From: a bacterium | GTDB lineage: Bacteria > Actinomycetota > Acidimicrobiia > Acidimicrobiales > UBA8592 | Assembly: GCA_002713605.1 (NCBI GenBank) | Contig: PATL01000010.1 | Coordinates: forward strand, 10,808 to 36,287 | Direction: 5' to 3' | DNA length: 25,480 bases | Notes under the pieces: generated by a model | Database searches by the model: none | What the model saw: only the letters and a program-made list of their open reading frames with translations | Told to the model about the DNA's origin: nothing | Translations under genes and position numbers: made by a program | Shown here: piece by piece, positions 8,437-15,499 of the stretch | How positions within the stretch are numbered: position 1 is the stretch's first letter | How the letters are laid out: each line of letters opens with the position of its first letter

Positions 8437-9779
8437 CTGGCTCGTAACTCTTCAGCTACATGAAACGCGAGCTCAAGACTTTGGGAGGCGTTCAGTCTTG
8501 GGTCGCACATGGTTTCGTAACGCAGAGCTAGGTCATCGTCCGAGAGGTTTTCGGCTCCTCCTACACACTCGGTAACATTGTCACCAGTGAGTTCAACGTG
8601 GATTCCTCCTGCCCATGTCCCTAATGATCGGTGTATGTGGAAGAATTTCTTTGTTTCATCTACAACATCAGAAAAGTTTCTAGTCTTCAAACCAGATTCC
8701 GCTGTGTATGTGTTACCGTGCATTGGATCGCAAGCCCAAACTACAGGATGTCCGGATCCTTGAACTGTACTTACTAAATCTGGAAGAGTATTTTCTATGA
8801 CTGAAGCTCCCATTCTGGTAATGAATGTCAGTCTTCCTGGGATTTGTTGGGGGTTTAATATTTCGCATAACTTAATAGCTTCTTCTGCTGTTGCAGTTGG
8901 ACCTAACTTGCAACCTAATGGATTTTCTACACCGCGAAGAAATTCGATATGAGCGCCATCAAGTTGCCTTGTTCTCTCTCCAATCCATAGCATGTGAGCC
9001 GAGCAGTCGTACCAATCTCCGCTTATAGAGTCGTTTCGAGTGAGGGCCTCTTCATAGCCTAGTAAGAGAGCTTCATGGCTTGTATAGAAATCGACTTCGT
9101 GGAGAGCGGCGTGATCTTCTGATGTGATACCGCAAGCCCTCATAAACGCTAACGCATTTGTGATTCCATCAGCTATTTCCTTGTATTGTGCTCCTGCAGG
9201 GCTGTTCGCAACAAATTGTTGGTTCCAGGAATGGACTTGCGTTAAGTCCGCAAACCCTCCGCTGGTAAATGCTCTGAGTAGGTTTAAGGTAGCAGAGCTT
9301 TGGTTATATGCCATTAGAAGTCTCTTGGGATCAGCAGTTCGGGCCCCTGCGTTAAAGTCCGTATCGTTGACTATGTGACCTCGGAAGGATGGAAGCTCTA
9401 CGTTATCTTTCGTCTCTGTAGGGCTCGACCGAGGTTTAGCGAATTGTCCGGCGATTCGTCCTACTTTTACCACTGGCATGCCAGTTGAGTAAGTTAAGGC
9501 AACTGCCATTTGGAGAATAACTTTAAGTTTGTCTCGTATTGAATTTGCTGAGAGGGCTGAGAAGGATTCCGCACAGTCACCAGCTTGGAGAAGAAGGGCC
9601 TCTCCGTTACAGACCAGTGCTAGCTGATTTTTTAAGGTTCTTGCTTCCCCGGCGAAAACAAGAGGTGGTAGCTCGGAAATTTCTTTCAGAACAGCGTTGA
9701 GTTCGTTATCGTCTGGCCAATCAGGTTGTTGATCTGCAGGAAAACTAGTCCAGCTATTGGGGCTCCAATTAATAGTCAC
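8433..9779 (-). CDS. aroG: Class II 3-deoxy-7-phosphoheptulonate (DAHP) synthase
   Basis: Condenses phosphoenolpyruvate and erythrose 4-phosphate, the first step of the shikimate pathway. The 448 residues match the class II (plant, mycobacterial) family, not the class I E. coli enzymes. Signatures include LLLQAGDCAESF with metal-ligand cysteine C69, GRIAGQFAKPRSSPTE, MLWIGERTRQLDGAHIEF, RGVENPLGCKLGPTA and ACDPMHGNT. The start is GTG at 9777-9779 with only a weak purine-rich stretch upstream. It lies downstream of the sigma factor gene in the same direction, 68 bp apart, so cotranscription is possible. The C terminus converges on the VWA gene. The symbol follows mycobacterial usage. Confidence 0.95.
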   Translation of the reverse strand: MTINWSPNSWTSFPADQQPDWPDDNELNAVLKEISELPPLVFAGEARTLKNQLALVCNGEALLLQAGDCAESFSALSANSIRDKLKVILQMAVALTYSTGMPVVKVGRIAGQFAKPRSSPTETKDNVELPSFRGHIVNDTDFNAGARTADPKRLLMAYNQSSATLNLLRAFTSGGFADLTQVHSWNQQFVANSPAGAQYKEIADGITNALAFMRACGITSEDHAALHEVDFYTSHEALLLGYEEALTRNDSISGDWYDCSAHMLWIGERTRQLDGAHIEFLRGVENPLGCKLGPTATAEEAIKLCEILNPQQIPGRLTFITRMGASVIENTLPDLVSTVQGSGHPVVWACDPMHGNTYTAESGLKTRNFSDVVDETKKFFHIHRSLGTWAGGIHVELTGDNVTECVGGAENLSDDDLALRYETMCDPRLNASQSLELAFHVAEELRAS

Positions 9780-9847
9780 CCATTAATTCTCTCTGTTAAT
9801 TACTGAGATCACAACCAATTTACCGATTTACATTGATAATCAGTTAA

Positions 9848-10684
9848 TTATGCAGCGTCAATATCCATTTGATCAGGGGCGCTTTCGCGAACAATATTTA
9901 CAGCTCGCTTTACGAGTCGGCGGGCAGCTTCAGCAGTTACGCCTAGTTCCTCACCAACTTCTCGATAGCTTCGCTTGCGTCCGTCCTGAAGGCCAAAACG
10001 TTGCTCAACAGCATACCTCGCACGATCATCTAGAACGTTTAATAAGTCGTAAACCATTGTTTCTCGCGCTTCTTCCATGACCGCTTGTTCTGGTCCGGGG
10101 TTGACATCTGGCAGAAGGTCAACAAGCTCATTGCTGTCATCATCTCCAATTGTTCTGTCAAGTGAAGTAGGTGTTGTTAGCCGATGAAGCCTTGCATGTT
10201 CCTCGTCGAGTTCATCTCCGTCTCCTGAGACCTGCCTGAGCGCAGCGCGAAGGCTTGCAGATCTGTCGCCAGGTAATCTAACTAGGCTCGCTTTCTGGTC
10301 AAGTGCTCGGCCTATTGCCTGACGTATCCAGAAAGTGGCATATGTTGAGAATTTGAAACCTTTTCGCCAATCAAATTTATCAACTGCATGCTCTAGGCCA
10401 AGATTTCCCTCTTGAATCAAATCTAGTAATTCCATACCAGCTGGAAGAGGATAACGTCGGGCTACGCTGACAACTAGCCTTAGGTTCGCTCTGATAAATC
10501 GGTCTTTGGCCTCTGCTGCTTTGCGGTCAGCTCTTTTGAGTTCCACGCCTTTTTCACCTGCACCTAGGCGCTCCCGTGCTTCGACGCCTTTCTCAATAAT
10601 CTGAGAAAGCTCGCGCTCTTCTGCTGCTGTTAGGAGGGGCACTAGCCCTATCTCGTTTAAGTATTGTCCTACTGAATCACTCAT
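9848..10684 (-). CDS. RNA polymerase sigma-70 factor, group 1/2-like
   Basis: Sigma factor of the RpoD/SigA/SigB type. From ATG 10682-10684 the protein has 278 residues: region 1.2 (DSVGQYLNEIGLVPLLTAAEE), region 2 with NLRLVVSVARRYP, GMELLDLIQEGNLGLEHAV and region 2.4 KFSTYATFWIRQAIGRALD, then regions 3 and 4. An in-frame TTG at 10741 would add 19 residues (FYQIWIAIPPNPQQ...) not expected in the family, so I prefer the ATG. Region 4.2 (YREVGEELGVTAEAARRLVKRA, about 240-261) lacks the usual RERIRQIE recognition-helix core, suggesting altered -35 preference. No long acidic region 1.1 is present, so this is likely an accessory group 2 sigma rather than the housekeeping one. A G-rich tract precedes it on the + strand. 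Confidence 0.88.
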   Translation of the reverse strand: MSDSVGQYLNEIGLVPLLTAAEERELSQIIEKGVEARERLGAGEKGVELKRADRKAAEAKDRFIRANLRLVVSVARRYPLPAGMELLDLIQEGNLGLEHAVDKFDWRKGFKFSTYATFWIRQAIGRALDQKASLVRLPGDRSASLRAALRQVSGDGDELDEEHARLHRLTTPTSLDRTIGDDDSNELVDLLPDVNPGPEQAVMEEARETMVYDLLNVLDDRARYAVEQRFGLQDGRKRSYREVGEELGVTAEAARRLVKRAVNIVRESAPDQMDIDAA

Positions 10685-10966
10685 AATTTTCTCACTCTGT
10701 TGGGGGTTGGGGGGTATTGCTATCCAGATTTGATAAAACAACCAAATCTTAGTTTTTCAACGGTTTGATCGGGGGGGATCTGTCGATATTATTTGTCTTG
10801 CTAAATGCTTAGCGCGTATGAACAACCCAAAATTGGGCTGATCTAAAAGCATGTCTAACTTAATACATATTCCAAGGTAAATCAAGCATTTCACTCAAAT
10901 CTCTCGATATGGGTGCAACTAGGCAATACCTTCTGCATCGCACGGTTCATCGTATAGCATACAAAA
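10685..10966. promoter_or_regulatory. Divergent intergenic region sigma factor / nadD
   Basis: A 282-bp gap, the longest clearly non-coding stretch in the window, between divergent genes. It contains G tracts at 10700-10714 and 10771-10777, and a near-palindrome CCCAAAATTGGG at 10826-10837. An 8-bp inverted pair is also present (AAATGCTT at 10803-10810 and AAGCATTT at 10884-10891), with a third AAGCAT at 10847-10852. A TATAGC-like hexamer sits just upstream of the nadD GTG. I found no confident full promoter and no RNA-like structure. Confidence 0.35.
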
Positions 10967-11560
10967 GTGCAAGAAAATATTAGATTAGGTGTGTTTGGGG
11001 GCTCATTTGACCCACCTCATAAAGCTCACCTGGAACTGGTCAAATTAGCGGTAGAGAAAGTAGGACTTGATCATGTATTGGTGACTGTCGCTAACGACCC
11101 TTGGCAAAAGAGCGCTACTCGCCAAGTTACAGATGGCTCTCATAGGCTGGAAATGACAAGGCTTCTTTTTCGGGACTATAGTGACGCCACCGTTACTGAT
11201 ATTGAATTTCAATTAGGTGGCGAGTCAAATACAGCAGGTACCCTGCGCGCGCTTCGTCCAAACTACCAAAGTGCTGAATTTTTCTTATTACTCGGCTACG
11301 ACTCTGCGATTGGTATCGAGACATGGAGAGAGCCTGAATTAATTTTAGATCAAGCTCGGGTAGTGGTAGTTGATCGACCTGGGTTTATGAAGATAGAGTT
11401 ACCCGCTGCTCTCTCTTCAGCTATTCATGTTCAAGGACTTAACTTAGATATCTCTTCGCAAAATATTCGCTCTCTACTAGATAGCGAAGAGAGCCTTTCA
11501 GATACAATTCCTGAAGTAATCAGAAACTATATTGCAGAAAATGGCCTTTATCGTGAGTGA
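10967..11560 (+). CDS. nadD: Nicotinate-nucleotide adenylyltransferase
   Basis: Adenylates nicotinate mononucleotide to deamido-NAD in NAD biosynthesis. The nucleotidyltransferase signature is GVFGGSFDPPHKAHL at residues 8-22. The normal HxGH motif here reads HKAH (H18, H21). The C-terminal ISSQNIR (S163 to R168) is the family's second ATP-binding motif. LLGYDSAIGIETWREPE corresponds to the usual substrate-binding GxDS...W segment. The length of 197 residues is typical. The start is GTG at 10967. The stop is three bases before the TTG start of the LCP-like gene, and the nadD - LytR-like - rsfS order is standard in actinobacteria. No kinase or NUDIX fusion is seen. Confidence 0.93.
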   Translation: MQENIRLGVFGGSFDPPHKAHLELVKLAVEKVGLDHVLVTVANDPWQKSATRQVTDGSHRLEMTRLLFRDYSDATVTDIEFQLGGESNTAGTLRALRPNYQSAEFFLLLGYDSAIGIETWREPELILDQARVVVVDRPGFMKIELPAALSSAIHVQGLNLDISSQNIRSLLDSEESLSDTIPEVIRNYIAENGLYRE

Positions 11561-11563
11561 CTC

Positions 11564-12703
11564 TTGACGGCGTATAGAAAATTTCGGTGGTGGACTTGGC
11601 TTCTGCCGCTTACCATCATTGGACTAGGTTTAGCCGGATTATTGCTCGTTCGCGATGCAACCGATGCCATTCTAGAGTCTGCTGATGGAGACTTTGCCGA
11701 GGTAGTTCTTGACCCACTAGCACCTGGATTTGAGAGCTATGTGACTTCGACACCTACATATCTGCTAGGAATCGAGGGAGCCAATAACGAATTGGTTTCA
11801 ATTGCACTATTGTCTTTATTTGCTGATGACATCGGTGGAACTGTCGTTGTCTTCCCTGTCGATCTGCTTATTGCAGAGAACTCGTCAATTGGTGAAATCT
11901 ATTCAACAGTTAATGAGCCAGAGTTCCTTATCGAGTTGGGGCGGTATCTGAAGTTGGGATTTAACGCGACATCCTTTATCAGCGAGGAAGCAATAGAGGA
12001 CTTTTTTGAAGTAGCTAATCCTCTGACTGTTTCACTGAATGATCCGCTTATCGAGCTAGATGACGGTGAGCCTAAAATAGTTTACGAATCTGGCCAATTG
12101 GCCTTGAGTCCTTCAGAAGTTCATAGCTATCTAGCATGGGAAAGCGATGATGAATCAAGTTACAACAGATGGCTAAGACATAAGAATTTTTGGGAATCGT
12201 GGCTAGGGTCCTTATCTGGTGATGAAACGAAAACTTTAGAGAACGTATGGCAAGAAACGGAATTGAATCGAATGTTTCGTGGATTAAGCTCTGGAAATAT
12301 CATCACTCAAAATCTGGATTTACTTGAAGTTGAGGATTCTAATAAATACTTGAGAGTTGAAGAAGCCTTCCTGAGTGCAATGCTTCTTGAGGCAGTTCCG
12401 TTCCCTATAGCTCCCTTCGAGAACGGACGGGCCAAAATAAAGTTGCTTGACGGTATTGGGGGAGTAGATATGGTCAATACGTTTGTGCCAAATCTTGTCT
12501 CAGCCGGAGCGGAAATAAAGCTAATAGGTAATGCAGAGCAATTTGGTGTACGTGAGAGTCGAATTACTTACTATGACGAGGCTTACTTGGATTATGCTAA
12601 AATATTCAGCAAAGCTATTGGTGGCTCCATCATTGAATTCGAACCATTGCCTGAGTCTGTAGTAGATGTTGCTGTTGTGATAGGGGGTAATTCCATAGAA
12701 TGA
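11564..12703 (+). CDS. Degenerate LCP-like membrane protein with LytR_C domain
   Basis: Single-pass membrane protein with a basic N terminus and a transmembrane helix at about residues 11-29. A region resembling a decayed LytR-CpsA-Psr core follows, then a C-terminal LytR_C-type domain at about 288-376 (RAKIKLLDGIGGVDMVN... GAEIKLIGNAEQ... VVDVAVVIGG). LCP enzymes ligate teichoic acid or arabinogalactan chains to peptidoglycan. Here the usual IPRD reads FPVD (97-100), and the usual ALxYVRxR is SEVHSYLAWESDD (184-196), so key arginines are missing. Transferase activity therefore looks doubtful. The start is TTG 11564, and the gene sits between nadD and rsfS where actinobacteria commonly carry an LCP gene. 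Assignment rests on position, topology and the C-terminal domain; the core homology is weak. Confidence 0.65.
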   Translation: MTAYRKFRWWTWLLPLTIIGLGLAGLLLVRDATDAILESADGDFAEVVLDPLAPGFESYVTSTPTYLLGIEGANNELVSIALLSLFADDIGGTVVVFPVDLLIAENSSIGEIYSTVNEPEFLIELGRYLKLGFNATSFISEEAIEDFFEVANPLTVSLNDPLIELDDGEPKIVYESGQLALSPSEVHSYLAWESDDESSYNRWLRHKNFWESWLGSLSGDETKTLENVWQETELNRMFRGLSSGNIITQNLDLLEVEDSNKYLRVEEAFLSAMLLEAVPFPIAPFENGRAKIKLLDGIGGVDMVNTFVPNLVSAGAEIKLIGNAEQFGVRESRITYYDEAYLDYAKIFSKAIGGSIIEFEPLPESVVDVAVVIGGNSIE

Positions 12704-12713
12704 GTTACCATGA

Positions 12714-13061
12714 ATGCAAGTGAGATCACCTTGGATTGACATAGCTGTAAATGCCATCAACGACAAGTTGGGGCAGGACACTCTAATTATTGATGTTGGA
12801 GACGTATTAGGTATCTCAGATCATTTTGTCATTACATCTGGAATGAATTCTCGCCAAGTTCGTGCATTAGTTGAAGAAATTGAAGCTCAAATAACTAATA
12901 AATCTGGCCCAAAACCAATTCGTATTGAGGGAAACAATGAGCATCTATGGGTCCTCATGGATTATGGAGACTTTGTTGTGCATGTTTTTCATACAGAGGA
13001 GCGCGAGCATTATAATTTAGAAAAATTATGGGCTGATATGACTACAGAGATCGTTCAATAA
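12714..13061 (+). CDS. rsfS: Ribosomal silencing factor RsfS
   Basis: Binds L14 on the large subunit and blocks joining of the subunits in starvation (DUF143/Oligomerization family). The 115 residues are typical. Signatures are DVGDVLGISDHFVITSGMN, VRALVEEIEAQI, WVLMDYGDFVVHVFH and REHYNLEKLW. Start is ATG 12714; an earlier ATG at 12710 is out of frame and closes after a few codons. It follows the LCP-like gene by 10 bases and likely ends the nadD operon. tRNA-Ala lies 63 bases downstream. Confidence 0.94.
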   Translation: MQVRSPWIDIAVNAINDKLGQDTLIIDVGDVLGISDHFVITSGMNSRQVRALVEEIEAQITNKSGPKPIRIEGNNEHLWVLMDYGDFVVHVFHTEEREHYNLEKLWADMTTEIVQ

Positions 13062-13124
13062 TTTAAGGCTATTTTGGGTTTCTATGTCAAGGTTCCTGGG
13101 TAAACAGATAGGGTACGTTTTTGA

Positions 13125-13197
13125 GGGGCTATAGCTCAGTTGGTAGAGCGCTTCCATGGCATGGAAGAGGTCAGGGGTTCAATTCCCCTTAGCTCCA
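13125..13197 (+). tRNA. tRNA-Ala (anticodon GGC)
   Basis: A 73-base cloverleaf can be folded by hand. The acceptor stem is GGGGCTA/TAGCTCC, with the G3:U70 wobble that is the alanine identity element. The D arm is GCTC/GAGC, and the anticodon stem CTTCC/GGAAG encloses loop ATGGCAT (anticodon GGC). The T arm is AGGGG/CCCCT with loop TTCAATT, and the discriminator base is A. The CCA tail is not encoded, since CAC follows. It would read GCC and GCU codons. The zinc-ribbon ORF begins four bases after it. Confidence 0.97.
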
Positions 13198-13201
13198 CAC
13201 T

Positions 13202-13324
13202 ATGGTTTGCGAAGCTTGTACAAAGGATTATAAACCTGAAGAACCATATTGCCCCCATTGTTCCGCAGCAAACCAGACGCTCTTCTATGATGCGGAAATT
13301 ATCGTAAATGATTATTTCGAGTGA
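13202..13324 (+). CDS. Tiny zinc-ribbon protein (40 aa)
   Basis: ATG 13202 opens a 40-codon frame ending at TGA 13322-13324. It carries two cysteine pairs, CEAC at residues 3-6 and CPHC at 17-20, the pattern of a treble-clef or zinc-ribbon metal site. The composition is acidic with a plausible coding pattern (KDYKPEEPYCPHC... EIIVNDYFE). No Shine-Dalgarno is possible beyond the tRNA 3' end, so translation would depend on a processed or leaderless mRNA. I do not recognise the family. It could be a nucleic-acid or protein-binding adaptor, or a chance ORF, although two spaced CxxC pairs make chance less likely. No homolog was checked. Confidence 0.5.
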   Translation: MVCEACTKDYKPEEPYCPHCSAANQTLFYDAEIIVNDYFE

Positions 13325-13327
13325 TTG

Positions 13328-13333
13328 TATAAT
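13328..13333 (+). promoter_or_regulatory. Candidate -10 element (TATAAT) upstream of thioredoxin-TPR gene
   Basis: A perfect TATAAT, preceded by TTG, lies 36 bases before the ATG of the thioredoxin-TPR gene. It overlaps nothing coding and follows the zinc-ribbon stop directly. No good -35 hexamer is seen 17 bases upstream, so support is the -10 match and its position only. Confidence 0.35.
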
Positions 13334-13369
13334 AGGGTGAAATAAATTGCTTTTGGCTATATTGATTCT

Positions 13370-14071
13370 ATGAAGTCAGTAACAGACGACACCTTCAACG
13401 ACGATGTAATAACTCGTTCTGAAACGCTACCGGTCATAGTTGATTTATGGGCGCCATGGTGCGAGCCCTGCAAATCATTAACACCTATCCTTGAGACCGT
13501 TGTAGCTAGAGCAAATGGAGCTGTAGAACTTGTTGCAGTCAATATTGACGAGAATCCGCAAATACGCCAAACTTTCCAAGTTCAGAGCATCCCAGCCGTA
13601 TACGCATTCAAAGATGGGGCAGTGGTAAATGGGTTCATGGGAGGTCAAGGGGAAGATGCTGTGCAAGAGTTTGTGGATGGCTTAATGCCAACTGAGCAGG
13701 ACACGATTATTGATAATTTACTTACAGAAGGGTCAGAAGAAGCTTTATCTGAGATACTTAGTGCAATCCCTGACCATGTTCAAGCAGTCACTGCACTTGC
13801 GACAATATTTGTTGATACAGGTAGAGTTGACGAAGCGCTGGGACTTCTTAAAAGAATCCCTGAAAGCCCGGAAACTCGAAGAATTGAGGCTTTAGCAAGA
13901 ACTGGCGATATTAAACCAGAAGAGATTACCGAGAGGCTTGAATCGCTTCTGGAAGAAGTTGCCGAAAATGACGAAGCTCGCAAAGAATTCGTTGACCTTT
14001 TGGATGTTCTCGGTTCTGAATCTGCGCAAGCAAATATTTTTAGAAGAAAGCTTGCTTCAAAACTATTCTAG
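13370..14071 (+). CDS. Thioredoxin-TPR protein (CnoX/YbbN-like)
   Basis: An N-terminal thioredoxin fold (about 1-105) is joined to a C-terminal TPR-like helical region (about 110-233). The architecture is that of CnoX/YbbN, a chaperone-like holdase or thioredoxin that protects clients from oxidation and works with DnaK/GroEL. The active site is WAPWCEPCKSL with C31 and C34, and the cis-proline is P75 in VQSIPAVYAF. E. coli CnoX lacks a redox-active CxxC, so this protein probably retains disulfide chemistry. The length is 233 residues. ATG 13370 is chosen because it begins the usual short thioredoxin N terminus. It sits between tRNA-Ala and holA, with 34 bases to holA. The dnaJ gene lies a few kb downstream but is not an operon partner. 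Confidence 0.82.
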   Translation: MKSVTDDTFNDDVITRSETLPVIVDLWAPWCEPCKSLTPILETVVARANGAVELVAVNIDENPQIRQTFQVQSIPAVYAFKDGAVVNGFMGGQGEDAVQEFVDGLMPTEQDTIIDNLLTEGSEEALSEILSAIPDHVQAVTALATIFVDTGRVDEALGLLKRIPESPETRRIEALARTGDIKPEEITERLESLLEEVAENDEARKEFVDLLDVLGSESAQANIFRRKLASKLF

Positions 14072-14105
14072 TTATTCACCAAATTGTGTGGTGTAAGATC
14101 TAACC

Positions 14106-15116
14106 GTGAATAAATTCGTTAACGTGTATCTAATAAGAGGCGATGAACCCTCAATAGTTAGTCGTAAATTAGAGAAACTCACGAAAGAGCTGCTTGAGGA
14201 TGAGGATAAATCATTAGCAGTTGAAGAGCTAGCGGAAGACGATTACAAAACTGATTCAGAAACTTATTCGGTCGAATCTCTAGTAAGCGCTATCCAGACA
14301 ATCCCATTCCTAACTGGAAGGAGAATTGTCATAGGCCGTGATTTTGCCCGATTTTCGAAAAAAGAAGATATCGAACCCTTACTTTCGTATATGCAGAACC
14401 CTATTGAGACTAACTACCTAATACTTGTTTGGGAGAAAGGTGCGCAACTGCAAAGAGCTAACCAAATACCCAAATCTTTAATTGAGGTAGTTAACGTGTG
14501 CGGAGAGGTGATTGATGTTCGTGTCGGGCGAAAGATTAATGGTTGGATTAGGGAGCAAGTCGGTGAAGCATCGGTCATGCTTGACGAGGCATCTATATCT
14601 TTATTAGAGAAGAGTATTGGCGAAGATATCGCCCGAATACCTGCAATATTAGCGACTTTGGAATCAGTCTTTGGAAGCGGTTCGGATCTGCAGTCATCTG
14701 ATATTGAGCCATATATAGGACAATTAGGGAGTGTTCCACCGTGGGAATTGACCAATGAGATTACCTCTGGAAATGCTGCGGCAGCGATCGGAATACTGAC
14801 AAGAATGCAAGGAAGCGGAGGGCAGCATCAGATGCAAATTTTGAGTTTTCTATCAAGTCATTTCTTTCGGATTCTTAAACTATCGGGAAGAAACGGAATG
14901 ACTTCAGAAGAAGCAGCAAACTTCTTAGGAGATAAGTCAGCTTACAGGGCCAAGAAAACTCTCTCTGAAGCGAAGAAGCTAGGGCCTGAAAAATCGAAGC
15001 GAGCTGTTCAACTACTTGCAGAAGCTGATGCAAATCTTAGAGGTGGTACTGGAGTAGCAGCAGAAATTGTAATGGAGGTTCTCGTAGCCCGATTGTCTTC
15101 GCTTTACAGCAGGTAG
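14106..15116 (+). CDS. holA: DNA polymerase III subunit delta
   Basis: Clamp-loader subunit that opens the beta sliding clamp. The 336 residues match HolA length. The N terminus VYLIRGDEPSIVSRKLEKL, the acidic stretch and the IPFLTGRRIVIGRDFARF block correspond to the RecA-like domain I. The C-terminal LLAEADANLRGGTGVAAEIVMEVLVARL is the typical helical collar end. Start is GTG 14106, with no better in-frame ATG nearby. The gene converges on rpsT with a 2-base gap between stop codons. In many actinobacteria comEA/comEC precede holA; here a thioredoxin-TPR gene does instead. Confidence 0.92.
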   Translation: MNKFVNVYLIRGDEPSIVSRKLEKLTKELLEDEDKSLAVEELAEDDYKTDSETYSVESLVSAIQTIPFLTGRRIVIGRDFARFSKKEDIEPLLSYMQNPIETNYLILVWEKGAQLQRANQIPKSLIEVVNVCGEVIDVRVGRKINGWIREQVGEASVMLDEASISLLEKSIGEDIARIPAILATLESVFGSGSDLQSSDIEPYIGQLGSVPPWELTNEITSGNAAAAIGILTRMQGSGGQHQMQILSFLSSHFFRILKLSGRNGMTSEEAANFLGDKSAYRAKKTLSEAKKLGPEKSKRAVQLLAEADANLRGGTGVAAEIVMEVLVARLSSLYSR

Positions 15117-15118
15117 AA

Positions 15119-15379
15119 CTAGCTTTCTAGAGAGTTTAGCTTTTTGGAAAGGCGACTTTTCTTTCGTGCAGCAGTGTTCTTGTGCATAATTCCTTTGGCT
15201 ACTGCTTTATCAATCTTCTTAACAGCTTCCTGCAAGTCTTCTGAAGTTGCGTTATCCGATTCGGCATTTTTTAGCGTAGTCTTTACTCGAGAGTTTATTT
15301 CGGAACGAATTCCTTTATTCCGTAGACGCCTTTTTTCATTCTGGCGGTTTCGTTTTATTTGACCTTTGATGTTTGCCAC
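15119..15379 (-). CDS. rpsT: 30S ribosomal protein S20
   Basis: Primary 16S rRNA-binding protein of the small subunit. The 86 basic residues match the family: MANIKGQIKRNRQNEKRRLRN, a central SRVKTTLKNAE region and the C-terminal HKNTAARKKSRLSKKLN. Start is GTG 15377-15379, with AGGGC a few bases upstream as ribosome-binding site. It lies opposite holA and divergent from lepA, as in most actinobacteria. Confidence 0.97.
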   Translation of the reverse strand: MANIKGQIKRNRQNEKRRLRNKGIRSEINSRVKTTLKNAESDNATSEDLQEAVKKIDKAVAKGIMHKNTAARKKSRLSKKLNSLES

Positions 15380-15499
15380 GTTCTGCCCTTGTAAAATAGT
15401 TCTTATAATCAGGTTGCTATCAATTAGGTAATAGCATAACTAGATACTGTATGGTACCGAAGCGAAGCTTAAAAAGTACACTTAACTGCAAGAACTCAA
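15380..15499. promoter_or_regulatory. Divergent promoter region rpsT / lepA
   Basis: These 120 bases separate the rpsT and lepA starts and must serve both. TATAAT occurs on the + strand at 15404-15409, but 96 bases from the lepA ATG and with a poor -35. On the - strand TTGATA (15418-15423) resembles a -35 for rpsT, with an A/T-rich -10 candidate about 19 bases away. None is certain. No S20 autoregulatory RNA structure was identified by eye. Confidence 0.4.

Noticed and set aside
10685..10741. N-terminal extension of the sigma factor from TTG 10741
   Set aside because: The 19 extra residues are unlike sigma N termini, and the ATG at 10682-10684 begins exactly at region 1.2.
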